In this document: positions 1 to 8,585 of the stretch, one piece after another
Numbering within the stretch: position 1 is the stretch's first letter
Layout of the letters: each line of letters opens with the position of its first letter
Assembly (NCBI RefSeq): GCF_026540855.1
Contig: NZ_JALNUP010000007.1
Span: forward strand, 62,001 to 126,000
Length of the DNA stretch: 64,000 nucleotides
Source of the DNA: Sphingomonas sp. GC_Shp_5
GTDB taxonomy: Bacteria; Pseudomonadota; Alphaproteobacteria; Sphingomonadales; Sphingomonadaceae
Direction of reading: 5' to 3'
Notes under the pieces: generated by a model
Database searches by the model: none
The model's input: only the letters and a program-made list of their open reading frames with translations
Told to the model about the DNA's origin: nothing
Program-made: the position numbers and the translations under genes

Positions 1-2605
1 GGTGCTTGAGCACACCTGGCAGGAAGGTGAAGTCGTGCTGGGCCGCGACCTCCACGCCCTTGATGCTGGCGCCGGGGCCATTGATCGGCTGGCTAACGTC
101 GAAGATCGTGTTGGCGTCCTCGCCCTGTACCAGCAGCGATAGCGGCAGCCCCGTCTGGCCATAGGGGATCTGCTGCGTCGAGGCGACGATGAAGCTGTCC
201 ATATGCTTGTAGAAGAAGCCGACCGACGCGAACCCGCTATGGCCCATATACCATTCGACGCCGCCCTCGACCGAGGTCGCCTTATAGGGCTTCAGATAGG
301 GGTTGCCGAGGCTGAGGGTGCCGCCGTTTGGCCGCGTGGTGATCGAGCCCGCCGCGGCGAGATCCCCAAGCCCGGGGCGGTTGACATTGCGGCTGGCACT
401 GAGGCGCACCACGATGTCGTCCGCCACGTCGAGCGCGAGATTGGCAGCCGGCAGGACGCCATGGCTGTTGGTGCCGACGTCGACGGGCACGAACGCCGTC
501 ACCCCGTTGATCACCTGCGACAGGTGCCCCGACGACAGCAGGTCGGTTGAATAATAGCGCACCCCTGCATTGGCCCGCAGCCGCATCCCGGCAAGGCGGG
601 TGTCGAGATCGAGCTGGGCAAAGCCCGCCCAGGTCTTCTCGTCGACGCGATAGTCGCTCCCGGCCTGGAGGTTCGCGACGGTCAGAACTCGGGGGTCGCC
701 GATGTAGCTGTACACGCCGTCGACATTACCGACGATATATTGGGTGAGCGTATCGACGCCGACGCCCTGCTTGAGGTCGTTGGGAATGGCGACGTCCGCG
801 GGGACGTTGTGGAACACCTTGTTGACCCAGGTGTAGCCGCTGTTGATGAAATGCTTGAACTCAGCCCCGGCCTTGAAGGTCAAGGTGTCGGTCAGCTTAT
901 ACGCGCCATCGAGCTTGGCATTGGCATATTGGTTGGTGATCTTGTTTTCTTGCGTATCCAGCCGCTGGAGCGCCCAGTTGTTCGGGTCGGTGATGTCCTT
1001 GCCATAGGTGTTGACCGGCACGGTAGGCTGGTCGTCATAGCTGAACGGCGTGTTCTTCAACTCCATGAAAACCTTGTCGAACACCGGCTGGCCGAAGTCG
1101 GATTCCTCATAGCCGCCGAGCGCGTGAACGCTCAGTCGATCGGTAACGTCCCAACTGGCGTTGGCGACGCCCTGGTAGAAGTCGGTTTGGTTCTCGACGA
1201 TATGGTGTTCGGAGCGCAGGTCGATACCGGTGAAGTTCGCCGCGCGCAGCGTGTTGCTGTCGTCGATCACCGCGCTCTGGATCACTTGCGCGCCGGCGAT
1301 CGAGGTGCCGGTCAGCGCGTTGGTGCCCGCCGTCGCGAGGGCATAATCGTCGCGGTGATCCTGCAGCCGGCCGTAGAGACCATCGATGTCGAGCTTGAAC
1401 CGTGTGCCCGGATGATATTGCAGCGAGGTCGTGACCCCGAGCCGCTTGCGATCGGTGTACCAGCTCGACGGCGACTGCGCAGTCGGCTGATACACCCCGG
1501 CAAGCAGCTTTGCGCGCGTCGCGGCGTCGACGGTCGGGCCAATGTTGGCGGCGTTGTATTTGGTCAGCCCCCAGCCCCAGTTGCGATAGCCGTATTCGTT
1601 GCTCTTGATCTCGCTGTAGGCGACCGACACGAGCGCACCGAAATCGCCCCAATGTCCTGACGCCAGACCGACCACGCGCGGGGTGACGCCGCTCGTATTG
1701 TCGTTGGTCTGCCCTTTCGCAGAGATAACGAATTTGGTGCCGGCATAGTCGAACGGCCGCGCGCTGGAGAGTTGGACGGTTCCGGCGATGCCACCTTCGT
1801 CCTGATCCGCCGAGAAGCTCTTCTGCACCGCGACCCGGTTGAACAGTTCGGACGCGAACAGGCTGTAATCGAACGATCGCGACCGCGACACGGCGCCGCG
1901 ATTGTCCATGCCCGAGGCGGCGTTGCCGAGCACCTCCATGCCGTTGAGCTGGGTCCGCGTGAAATCGGCCCCAAGCCCGCGCAATGCGATCTGCCGCCCC
2001 TCGCCACTGTCGCGGGTGATCGTCACACCGGGGACGCGCTGCAGCGACTCGGCGAGATTGAGGTCGGGGAAGGAGGCGATGTCGGTGGCGAGAATGTCAT
2101 CCTCGGTGCCGACCGCACGGCGCTTCAAATCCTGCGCGCGCTGCAGGCTCTCGCGATAGCCGGAAACGATGATATCGGGCACCGGCACGTCATCGCCGGG
2201 CGCGGTCGCTGGCGTCGGGTCAGCGACCGTCGTCGCTGCGGTCCTGACGGCGCGCGGCTGGGCTTTCCGGGCGCCCGCTGCGGGCGTCAGCACGGCGACG
2301 TCGCCATGGACCGATGCGGTCAGACCGGTACCCTGAAGCAGCATGTGGAGCGCGTCACGCACGCTGTGGGTGCCGCCGACGCCTGCGGTCCGGCGCCCCT
2401 GTACCTCAATTGGCGTCACCAGCACCTGCACCCCGGTCGCCCGCGAGAATTGCGAGATCGCGCTCCGCAGGTCGGTGGGCGCAATCGCAAACGTCATGTG
2501 GCGCTCGAATGATGCGTCTGCCGCCACAGCTGCGGCGGGTGTGGCAAGTGTCGCGGCGATAACAGTCGTCGCCATGCCGGCGAGCAGAAGTCTGGAACTG
2601 AGCAT
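1..2605 (-). CDS. TonB-dependent receptor with N-terminal STN domain (partial, 3' end off the window)
   Basis: Outer-membrane active transporter for a large or scarce ligand, energised by TonB. The reading frame is open for 868 codons from an ATG at 2605 and runs off the left edge. A signal peptide (residues 1 to about 29, ending in an Ala-rich AAAVAAD stretch) is followed by a STN/secretin-TonB short domain (about 38-108), the domain that talks to FecR-type anti-sigma factors. The plug follows, with the segment FPDLNLAESLQRVPGV and the LRGLGADFTRTQLNGM motif typical of the Caulobacter/Xanthomonas TonB receptor family. The rest is barrel rich in aromatic strands. FecR and an ECF sigma factor lie just upstream on the same strand, so this receptor is probably both transporter and signal input. 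The ligand is not known. The neighbouring acid-phosphatase remnant suggests a phosphoester (inference). Confidence 0.93.
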   Translation of the reverse strand, partial: MLSSRLLLAGMATTVIAATLATPAAAVAADASFERHMTFAIAPTDLRSAISQFSRATGVQVLVTPIEVQGRRTAGVGGTHSVRDALHMLLQGTGLTASVHGDVAVLTPAAGARKAQPRAVRTAATTVADPTPATAPGDDVPVPDIIVSGYRESLQRAQDLKRRAVGTEDDILATDIASFPDLNLAESLQRVPGVTITRDSGEGRQIALRGLGADFTRTQLNGMEVLGNAASGMDNRGAVSRSRSFDYSLFASELFNRVAVQKSFSADQDEGGIAGTVQLSSARPFDYAGTKFVISAKGQTNDNTSGVTPRVVGLASGHWGDFGALVSVAYSEIKSNEYGYRNWGWGLTKYNAANIGPTVDAATRAKLLAGVYQPTAQSPSSWYTDRKRLGVTTSLQYHPGTRFKLDIDGLYGRLQDHRDDYALATAGTNALTGTSIAGAQVIQSAVIDDSNTLRAANFTGIDLRSEHHIVENQTDFYQGVANASWDVTDRLSVHALGGYEESDFGQPVFDKVFMELKNTPFSYDDQPTVPVNTYGKDITDPNNWALQRLDTQENKITNQYANAKLDGAYKLTDTLTFKAGAEFKHFINSGYTWVNKVFHNVPADVAIPNDLKQGVGVDTLTQYIVGNVDGVYSYIGDPRVLTVANLQAGSDYRVDEKTWAGFAQLDLDTRLAGMRLRANAGVRYYSTDLLSSGHLSQVINGVTAFVPVDVGTNSHGVLPAANLALDVADDIVVRLSASRNVNRPGLGDLAAAGSITTRPNGGTLSLGNPYLKPYKATSVEGGVEWYMGHSGFASVGFFYKHMDSFIVASTQQIPYGQTGLPLSLLVQGEDANTIFDVSQPINGPGASIKGVEVAAQHDFTFLPGVLKH

Positions 2606-2670
2606 TCATGATCCCCCAACGCGCCGATCGGCGCCTCGATCGGAAGACGGCAGGACACGGGATGTCGGAC

Positions 2671-2690
2671 AAAAAAGAGTTATTACTCTT
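2671..2690 (-). terminator. Terminator-like hairpin between fecR and the TonB receptor gene
   Basis: Read on the minus strand, AAGAGT, a four-base loop AATA and ACTCTT are followed by further T residues, giving six T in a row. The stem is short and AT-rich but the T-run is good. It lies 28 bases past the fecR stop and 65 bases before the receptor start. Partial read-through or a separate receptor promoter would explain how a receptor is made in larger amounts than its regulators. Confidence 0.5.
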
Positions 2691-2718
2691 CTCGGTCACT
2701 GATGCGTCAATACTATGA

Positions 2719-3585
2719 CTATGCTTTTGGCTGCAGATGCAACGTGTTGCCCTGCTGGCGAACGGTGAACCCATATGCTTCGCCCATCGCCTCGAGCAGC
2801 TGTCGCGGCGTATCGAGCTTGAACCGGCCCGACAGCGGTAGATCGGCAAGCGCCGGCTCGGAAAGGGCGATCAGCGGGCCGCTTCGCCGGTTGAGCTTGT
2901 CGACCAGATCTCCCAGCCGCATCGCATCGGTGTCTAGCCACCCGCCACGCCAATCGGGCTGGTCGCGGTCGAAGCGCTTTGGCGATGCCACCACCCCGCC
3001 ACGGAATTGCGACCGCCAGCCCGCCGGTACCGTGACGCCGTCTTCCGTTGCCGCGACCCCGAAGCGCACGCGGCCGCGATACACCGCGAGTTTCACCCCG
3101 TCCGCGGCAAGGTCGATGGCGAAGGCAGTCCCCAGGACCCGCGTGCTTGAGCGGCCGGCGACGACCTCGAAGGGGCGTGCGGGATCGTGCGCGATGTCGA
3201 AAAAGGCTTCGCCACGGGACAGCAGGATGCGGCGCTGCGCCGCCTCCAGCCGCACGTCGAGACGGGTCGCGCCATCCATCCGCACCGTCGATCCGTCCGC
3301 GAGCCGCACCGCCCGTCGTTCGCCGCGCCGCGTCTCGAGATGCGCCACCTGCACGGCGCCTCCATCGCGCCGAAGGTCCCGCCACAAGCCGCCGCCGACT
3401 ACCGCCATCGCTACCATGGCGCTCGCCGCGACCACCCGGCGTTGCCTCGCGGCCCGCATCCCCCGCACTTGCGCGTCGGACAGCCGCCCGCTCGAAGCGC
3501 AGATCTCCAAGGCCTCGGTTAGCGCGCGATCGTCAGATTGCGCCCCGCCAGTCCATCGCTTGTCGCTCGTCCGCTCTCGGGTCAT
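2719..3585 (-). CDS. FecR-family anti-sigma factor / transmembrane signal transducer
   Basis: Inner-membrane protein of 288 residues that relays receptor occupancy to an ECF sigma factor. The N-terminal cytoplasmic part (1-50) holds an acidic/Arg-rich helix. One transmembrane segment sits at about 51-67 (VVAASAMVAMAVVGGG). The periplasmic FecR domain (about 80-175) carries the typical RRAVRLADGSTVRMDGATRL and RGEAFFDIAHD blocks. A STN-like C-terminal domain (about 215-288) includes LPLSGRFKLDTPRQLLEAM. Its start overlaps the stop of the sigma gene by four bases (ATGA at 3582-3585), so the two are translationally coupled. The receptor gene follows after a hairpin. Confidence 0.93.
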   Translation of the reverse strand: MTRERTSDKRWTGGAQSDDRALTEALEICASSGRLSDAQVRGMRAARQRRVVAASAMVAMAVVGGGLWRDLRRDGGAVQVAHLETRRGERRAVRLADGSTVRMDGATRLDVRLEAAQRRILLSRGEAFFDIAHDPARPFEVVAGRSSTRVLGTAFAIDLAADGVKLAVYRGRVRFGVAATEDGVTVPAGWRSQFRGGVVASPKRFDRDQPDWRGGWLDTDAMRLGDLVDKLNRRSGPLIALSEPALADLPLSGRFKLDTPRQLLEAMGEAYGFTVRQQGNTLHLQPKA

Positions 3586-4112
3586 GCGCCTTTTTCCAAC
3601 CCGAGCCCGCGCCGATCAAGCGCGTGACGGAGGTCGGCCAGCGCCCGCCCGCAATGCCGCTCCACCGCGCCTGCCGTCATGCCCAGATCGCCGGCGATCG
3701 TCGCGATCGGCTGTTCCTCGAGACGGCGCCGCGTGAAGATCTCGCGGCGGAGCGGCGGCATGGCCCGCAAGGCCCGGATCAATATGTCGACCCGCTCGCG
3801 ATAGGCGAGGATCTCGTCCGCGCGCGGCGCGGCGCACGCGGTCTCGCCGGGTAGCTCCTCACTGTTCCCCGCGCGGTGACGATGGCGCAAATGATCGTTG
3901 ATCAAGTTGCGCGCGATGGTGAAGCAGAACGCGCCGACATCGCCGATCGTGCGGGTCTGTTTATATTCGTACAGGCGTGCGTAGGTTTCCTGAACGATAT
4001 CCTCGCTGTCGGCAGGATGCCGCAGCCGGCGCTCGACGAAGCGCTGGAGCATCGGCCTGAGGTCGGCATGGCTGACTGGGTCGCGCGACAGGACTGGCGC
4101 CTGCTGTGTCAT
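3582..4112 (-). CDS. ECF RNA polymerase sigma factor (FecI-like)
   Basis: Alternative sigma factor expected to transcribe the downstream TonB receptor gene when FecR signals ligand binding. With the start at 4112 the product is 176 residues. Region 2 includes the HPADSEDIVQETYARLYEY block (about 32-50). Region 4 (about 119-165) has the helix-turn-helix IATIAGDLGMTAGAVERHCGRAL. The frame stays open upstream to 4274, but those extra 54 residues look unlike any sigma region, and the ATG at 4112 gives the usual family length. The stop overlaps the fecR start by four bases. Confidence in the family is high and in the exact start moderate. Confidence 0.92.
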   Translation of the reverse strand: MTQQAPVLSRDPVSHADLRPMLQRFVERRLRHPADSEDIVQETYARLYEYKQTRTIGDVGAFCFTIARNLINDHLRHRHRAGNSEELPGETACAAPRADEILAYRERVDILIRALRAMPPLRREIFTRRRLEEQPIATIAGDLGMTAGAVERHCGRALADLRHALDRRGLGLEKGA

Positions 4113-4433
4113 GGGCGCAGGCCGCGCTGGCGCAGCGACGGAATGGTCATCTATCGCTCCTTGTTCGGCGTTCGCTGCGGACGCGGTGACCGCTAGACGC
4201 CCTCCGTGAAACGCGCGTGACAGCCGGTCACCGCAGCGCAACAGGCACGCTATGTCGCGAATTGGGCAGGGCAATCGAAGCGCATACCGTTCTCATCGCG
4301 CTGCGGCGATGCTCGAACACCCGCGGAACTGACACCAGGCGAGCCTCCAGCGACAGTCCCGTCGCGCGGATTCTCCGGGGCGAAGCTTAACCCCGGCCGC
4401 GTCATGACAAGTCTGTCATGATCATCGCCCGTC
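4113..4433. other. Intergenic stretch between the sigma factor and phosphatase-remnant regions
   Basis: No gene could be supported here. It probably carries the promoter of the sigma/fecR unit on the minus strand. The end near 4400-4446 is rich in GTCAT words, described separately. Confidence 0.4.
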
Positions 4434-4447
4434 ATGAACATGTCATC
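4429..4447 (+). promoter_or_regulatory. Possible Pho-box-like direct repeat
   Basis: Two GTCAT words start at 4431 and 4442, exactly 11 bases apart, the period of PhoB half-sites (CTGTCAT-like). More GTCAT/TCATGA words lie at 4401-4421, but not on the same period. It sits directly before the acid-phosphatase remnant, where a phosphate-starvation operator would make sense. A chance match is quite possible. Confidence 0.25.
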
Positions 4448-5056
4448 CACGCCCGCCACGGGGCACCCCTCACCTGCCGTTGGGTCTGCCCATGCCGCTG
4501 CCATTGCCCTGGCCGGTGTGGCGGCCAGCCCCGCGCAGGCGCAGCAACAGGCGCAAGATGACGGGCCACGGCTACCGGCGATGCCCCGCGTGACACCATT
4601 GTCATTGGGCAACGGGCGACGCACCTGGCCGCCTTCCACGCGCTCGAATTTCGCCTGCTAGCGCGACCGCCTTATATCGCGTCGGTCAAGCTCGCCGGCC
4701 TGCTGCCGGTGATCCGGCGCGGGCTGGACGGCGCCGAGGCGATCACCCTGATCCTGGGCCACGATACCAATGTCGCCACGCTCGGCGGGCTGCTCGGCGT
4801 TCACTAGCAGGTGCCGGGGCTGGCGGAAGACGACCCCGCTCCCGGCGGCGCGATCATGCTGCAACGGCTCCACGATGGCGCGGGCAACCACTATGTCCGG
4901 GCGCTGTACCGTTCGCAGACGCTCGATCAGATGCGTGGCGCCGCGGCATCACCGCCCTATGTGGCGGTGATGCCGATTCCCGGCTGTGCCGCACGCGGCG
5001 TCGCGGGCCTATGCGATGCCGCCGCGTTCGCGGCAAAGCTCGCCGCCACTGGCTGA
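4434..5056 (+). pseudogene. Remnant of a histidine-type acid phosphatase (AppA/phytase-like, branch 2)
   Basis: Two pieces of a secreted histidine acid phosphatase survive. Near 4488-4545 a signal-peptide-like stretch (AAIALAGVAASPAQAQQQ) is seen. From about 4619, in another frame, the C-terminal third follows: LEFRLLARPPYIASVKLAGLL, then the catalytic LGHDTNVATLGGLLGVH, which matches the HD proton-donor motif of the family. An in-frame TAG at 4805-4807 stands where the family normally has Trp. The frame then continues with QVPGLAEDDPAPGGAIML, YVRALYRSQTLDQMR, and ends at 5056. The N-terminal RHGxRxP catalytic motif and several hundred bases of core are gone. It therefore has a deletion, a frameshift and a nonsense codon, and should be inactive. 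Confidence 0.82.
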
Positions 5057-5262
5057 GGCTGATGCTCACCCGTGCATCGGGCGGCGCAGTCATCACGCGC
5101 CTCAAGGCGTCGAGCGAGCGAGCATAGTATGCCGCTCGTCGGCGCGATCTGCGGCAAGCCGAACGCCGCGGATCGACTGGCGACGGTTCGCGTTGGGGCG
5201 AGGTGCGACGATACAGCGGCTCCGTGGTTGCCTGATCGTCCGCCGCGAAAGGTACCGATCCG

Positions 5263-5631
5263 ATGGCAACCGAAAAGCTCGATCCCGATTTTGCCGACCT
5301 GCCGCCGGCGGAACGCGCCGCGATCGAGGGGCTGTCCGGGATCGGCCTGCACCATGCGCCTCCTGCCGCCGACCCCGACGTCTCCGGCGCCGCGTTTCAC
5401 CATCCCGAGCGGGACGAGGCCGGCACTCCCTGGGAGCCCAATTGGGAGCCGATCGACACCTATCAGGACGGCAATGTCGTCATGCTCGACGATGGCGAGC
5501 GGCAGCTGCTCGGCCGGCGCGAGATGGGGATGTGGATGCAGCTGGTCGACGGCGAGGAGATCGCCCAGCCCGATTTTCTGCCGATGCTCTGGTCGGTCGC
5601 GCCCGAGCAGATCAAATACGACATGATGTGA
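5263..5631 (+). CDS. Hypothetical acidic protein
   Basis: Product of 122 residues with no recognised domain. It is acidic and rich in Pro and Trp, with a compact C-terminal block (WEPNWEPIDTYQDGNVVMLDDGE, then MGMWMQLVDGEEIAQPDFLPMLW). No signal peptide or membrane segment is seen. Codon usage with G/C third positions and an intact frame argue for a real gene, although no strong ribosome-binding site precedes the ATG. It stands alone between the phosphatase remnant and a convergent monooxygenase gene. Confidence 0.55.
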   Translation: MATEKLDPDFADLPPAERAAIEGLSGIGLHHAPPAADPDVSGAAFHHPERDEAGTPWEPNWEPIDTYQDGNVVMLDDGERQLLGRREMGMWMQLVDGEEIAQPDFLPMLWSVAPEQIKYDMM

Positions 5632-5753
5632 AGCGGCTGGCCGCTTCGGTGACGTCGAGCTCCAGGCGACCGAGGCCTTCGATGCAAGGTATAAACCCGC
5701 ACCGTCTTTAACGCCGCCTCGGCAGCAGCCTGGCTGAGCGATCAGCAAGGCGT

Positions 5754-6881
5754 TCAGCCTCGCGCTGCGAAAAGCTCTACCACGCTGCCTGGCGCCTCCG
5801 CTCCAAAGAAGCGCTCGAGATTTCGGGCACTCTGCTCGGCAATGCCTGCGCTCCGCTCAAACATCACCTGCTCATAGACAGCGAGGGCACGCTCGCTGTC
5901 GCCCGGATGCGCGACGATCGCGCGGGCGAGTTCGGCGCCGTCCAGCATCGCCAGATTGGCGCCCTCGCCGGCAAAGGGCGACATCAGATGGGCCGCATCG
6001 CCAAGTAGGGTGATGTTACGTAACCGAGGCCACCGGTGGCCGACCGGCAACGCGTAGATCGGGCGGAGCACCGGCGCGCTATCGCTGACGGTGATGAGTG
6101 CCCGTAACGACGGTGCCCAGCCCTCGAACAACTCCACCGCCTCGCCGAGCCCGTCCGCAGGATCCGAAAGGTCCAGTGCGGCAAACCAGCTCTCGGGCCG
6201 ATTGGTCGCGACATAGACATGGATACTGCCATCGGCGTTGCGGTGAGCCAGAATGCCCTGCCCCGGCGCCACCGCCATCAGCGTGCCGCTGCCGATCACC
6301 GCGGCCGCTGGCGCGGCGCGCGGATCATCGGCCGGCAGACGAATCTCGATGAAGCAGATACCTTTATAGCCAGGGCGCACGTCCGACAGCAGCGGACGGA
6401 CCTTAGACCACGCACCGTCGGCGCCGACGAGCAAGCCGGCCGTCATGTGCGTGCCGTCGGTAAATTCGATGGCGTGCCGCCCCCCGCTCAGCGCACGAAC
6501 CGCGCTCACCTTGTGCCCCCACCGTATCGCATCATCGGGAAGCGCGGCGATCAACAATTGACGCAGCTCGCCGCGGTCGACCTCAGGCCGGCTGGAATCG
6601 GGGTCGCCTGGTCGATCCAGCAACACCGCGCCGGTTTTGTCGACGACCCGCTTGGCATCCTCGCCAGGCCTGACGAGTGCAAGGAATGCGTCAAACAGCC
6701 CGGCATCGGCGAGCGCGCGCTGCCCGCTATGCTCGTGGATGTCCAACAACCCGCCCTGCCCGCGCGCCCTCGGCGATGGCTCGTTCTCATAGACCACGGC
6801 GCCGATGCCGTGCCGGTGCAGCACGCAGGCCAAGGTGAGGCCGCCGAGACCGGCGCCGATGATAGTGATGGGGTCGTGCAT
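5754..6881 (-). CDS. FAD-dependent monooxygenase (PheA/TetX-like)
   Basis: Class A flavoprotein hydroxylase of 375 residues. The dinucleotide-binding motif [12 protein letters not shown] is at residues 7-18. The DG motif [15 protein letters not shown] is at about 151-165. The GD motif [21 protein letters not shown], which binds the FAD ribityl chain, lies in the C-terminal third. The layout resembles TetX and related small-molecule hydroxylases, but the substrate cannot be read from the sequence. The start at 6881 ([11 protein letters not shown]) places the Rossmann fold at the N-terminus. An upstream extension to 7082 has no family resemblance. The gene stands alone. Confidence 0.88.
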   Translation of the reverse strand: MHDPITIIGAGLGGLTLACVLHRHGIGAVVYENEPSPRARGQGGLLDIHEHSGQRALADAGLFDAFLALVRPGEDAKRVVDKTGAVLLDRPGDPDSSRPEVDRGELRQLLIAALPDDAIRWGHKVSAVRALSGGRHAIEFTDGTHMTAGLLVGADGAWSKVRPLLSDVRPGYKGICFIEIRLPADDPRAAPAAAVIGSGTLMAVAPGQGILAHRNADGSIHVYVATNRPESWFAALDLSDPADGLGEAVELFEGWAPSLRALITVSDSAPVLRPIYALPVGHRWPRLRNITLLGDAAHLMSPFAGEGANLAMLDGAELARAIVAHPGDSERALAVYEQVMFERSAGIAEQSARNLERFFGAEAPGSVVELFAARG

Positions 6882-7299
6882 TGGCGTGAGCTCCTGCTCC
6901 AATAGCCGGCACGTGTTGATGCCGGCCACCTTGGTGGTGTGGAGCCGCTGGCAGGACTGCCGTCCTGCGTGCGCGCGACAGCAGATCCAGAAGGACAAGC
7001 CGTCGTCTTTCGCGACGCGGCCTCCTACTCGCAACAGTCGGGACAGGCAACGCACGGCAGCCACCGGCGGAACCAGCCGCATTCAGGCGTCCAGTGACGG
7101 CCCGCAGCCCGGACAGGTAACGTTCCATCTGGGCTCCGACGTAGGTGATCAAGACATCGCAACGGCGGATTGCTACTCGACCATGCGAAACGTGATGATG
7201 GAAGTTAACCGCAGAAACCGCGGGGGCGCATGCGCGTTTCGCGGCTATGTCTATGTTTTCACTCAGATCTGTTCGGAGATGTGGTGGAAGCATTGCAGT
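6882..7299. other. Gene-free stretch upstream of the monooxygenase
   Basis: No convincing gene. On the minus strand a few short Cys-pair fragments (CPGCG near 7105-7125, CPDCC near 7030-7045) interrupted by stops suggest decayed coding sequence, but no family could be named. Confidence 0.3.
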
Positions 7300-7780
7300 C
7301 CATTGCCCCGTTCACTGGCAGGCATTTTTCGAGGATCGACTGACCGACACGCACGAACGCGCGCCACTCGAAGGGTTGGAGCGTGGCGGCTACCGGCTGG
7401 TCTACCGTGACGCGCCCAATCCGTTCGAGGCATCGATGGCCGCACTGACCGGCACGCATGATTTCACCCACTCGATCGGCGTGATGGTGGCGGCCGATGC
7501 CACGTTGAACGACGTGCTCTGGGAGGGCCCCGCCTTTGCGGCAGGGCTGACGGTGGGCAGTCGGATCACCGCGATCGGTGATCGCGCCTATACGCCGGAC
7601 CGACTGGGCCGCGCCATCGCGGCTGCAACCGGCGGCATGCCGATCCGGCTCGCCATCGCCACTGGCAAGAGAATGCGTAGCGTGGAGATCGCCTACGCCG
7701 GCCTGCGCTATCCGCATCTGGCGGCCATCGATGGCGCCAGAGCAAGGATCGACGAGATCCTGACGCCGCTGCCCTCATAG
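7300..7780 (+). pseudogene. C-terminal remnant of an M61 (glycyl aminopeptidase) family gene
   Basis: The frame from about 7340 to the stop at 7780 encodes the last 150 or so residues of an M61-family peptidase. It has the segment GGYRLVYRDAPNPFEA, the PDZ-domain blocks HSIGVMVAADATLNDVLW, GPAFAAGLTVGSRITAIGDR and YTPDRLGRAIAAATGG, and the family tail GLRYPHLAAIDGA. M61 peptidases are normally about 600 residues, with a zinc HExxH catalytic domain before the PDZ domain. That domain is absent. The frame remains open upstream to an ATG at 7247, but the first 30 or so residues look unrelated. It is most likely a non-functional leftover of a deletion. Confidence 0.75.
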
Positions 7781-7863
7781 GTGAAGGTCAACACGGGTGG
7801 GAGTGATCGACCAGGGCCGCGGGCTTGCCAGTAGCGAGACGATCTTGCCGATCGCCTAAACCC

Positions 7864-8181
7864 TTATCCTGATCGAGACGAAATCGCTGATCGGTCTGCA
7901 TCCCCCCTTGCCGCAAGCATGCCGCGCCCGCTGGCGAGCCATGGCGCGATCAGCATGGCGAGTCCGGTCACCATCAGCGTCAACAGCGGCGGGAGGGGCG
8001 CGTAGGTGATCCAGAGCGGCGGCGGCCCCCATGGCATTGCCGCAAAATTTGCAGCGACGCTCCCCGTGAACAAGATCGCGATCCAGCGATGAAGGCGACG
8101 CGTGCGCGGCCGGCTTGCCGGCGTTTCCTCCAACGCCCTTGATGCCTGTCCCCGTTCCGGCCCGAAAGACGCGACCTTCAT
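7864..8181 (-). CDS. Small membrane protein of unknown function
   Basis: Product of 105 residues with a basic N-terminus (about 1-32) and two hydrophobic segments (about 33-50, WIAILFTGSVAANFAAM, and 60-85, YAPLPPLLTLMVTGLAMLIAPWL). No named family was recognised. Its ATG overlaps the stop of the VOC gene by four bases (8178-8181), so it is the last gene of the AraC-VOC-membrane protein operon and is translationally coupled. Confidence 0.7.
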   Translation of the reverse strand: MKVASFGPERGQASRALEETPASRPRTRRLHRWIAILFTGSVAANFAAMPWGPPPLWITYAPLPPLLTLMVTGLAMLIAPWLASGRGMLAARGDADRSAISSRSG

Positions 8182-8585
8182 GGCCGTGCCTCGATCAGCT
8201 TCCATCCGTTTCCCGAAGGATCGCGAAAGCTCGCATCGACGCTGCCGAAGCGCTCGATCGGCGCCTGGGTGAACTCCACGCCGGCCGCGCTGAACCGCTC
8301 GTGCGCGGCGCGGCAATCGTCGACCACCAGCACCAGCGGCGGCATCGCGCCCTTGGCGACGACGTCGTCGATGGTGCGCGCCGTGGCCTGATCGACGGTG
8401 GGCGGCTGCGGCCTGAACAGGCCCAATTGGATGCCGGGCTGGCCGGGATAGTGCACGGTCAGCCACCGATAGCCGCCATTGCTGGCGTCGGTATGGACCG
8501 TGAAACCCAGCTTGTTGACGTAGAAGTTCAACGCCTCGTCTTGATCGCGAACGTAGATCCCGGCAACGCCGATGCCTTGGCTCAT
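8178..8585 (-). CDS. VOC-superfamily (glyoxalase/bleomycin resistance-like) protein
   Basis: Protein of 135 residues with the two beta-alpha-beta-beta-beta halves of the vicinal oxygen chelate fold. The N-terminal half reads VAGIYVRDQDEALNFYVNKLGF and the C-terminal half ends in SVDASFRDPSGNGWKLIE, the usual DPxGNxxxL signature. Members are dioxygenases, lyases or sequestration proteins, and the substrate here is unknown. The start at 8585 overlaps the stop of the AraC regulator gene by four bases, and the stop overlaps the next gene by four bases. Confidence 0.88.
   Translation of the reverse strand: MSQGIGVAGIYVRDQDEALNFYVNKLGFTVHTDASNGGYRWLTVHYPGQPGIQLGLFRPQPPTVDQATARTIDDVVAKGAMPPLVLVVDDCRAAHERFSAAGVEFTQAPIERFGSVDASFRDPSGNGWKLIEARP

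Noticed and set aside
6787..7293. Minus-strand frame with Cys pairs upstream of the monooxygenase, first thought to be a transposase zinc ribbon
   Set aside because: The Cys pairs lie in different frames and are interrupted by stops. No transposase catalytic motif or terminal inverted repeat was seen.
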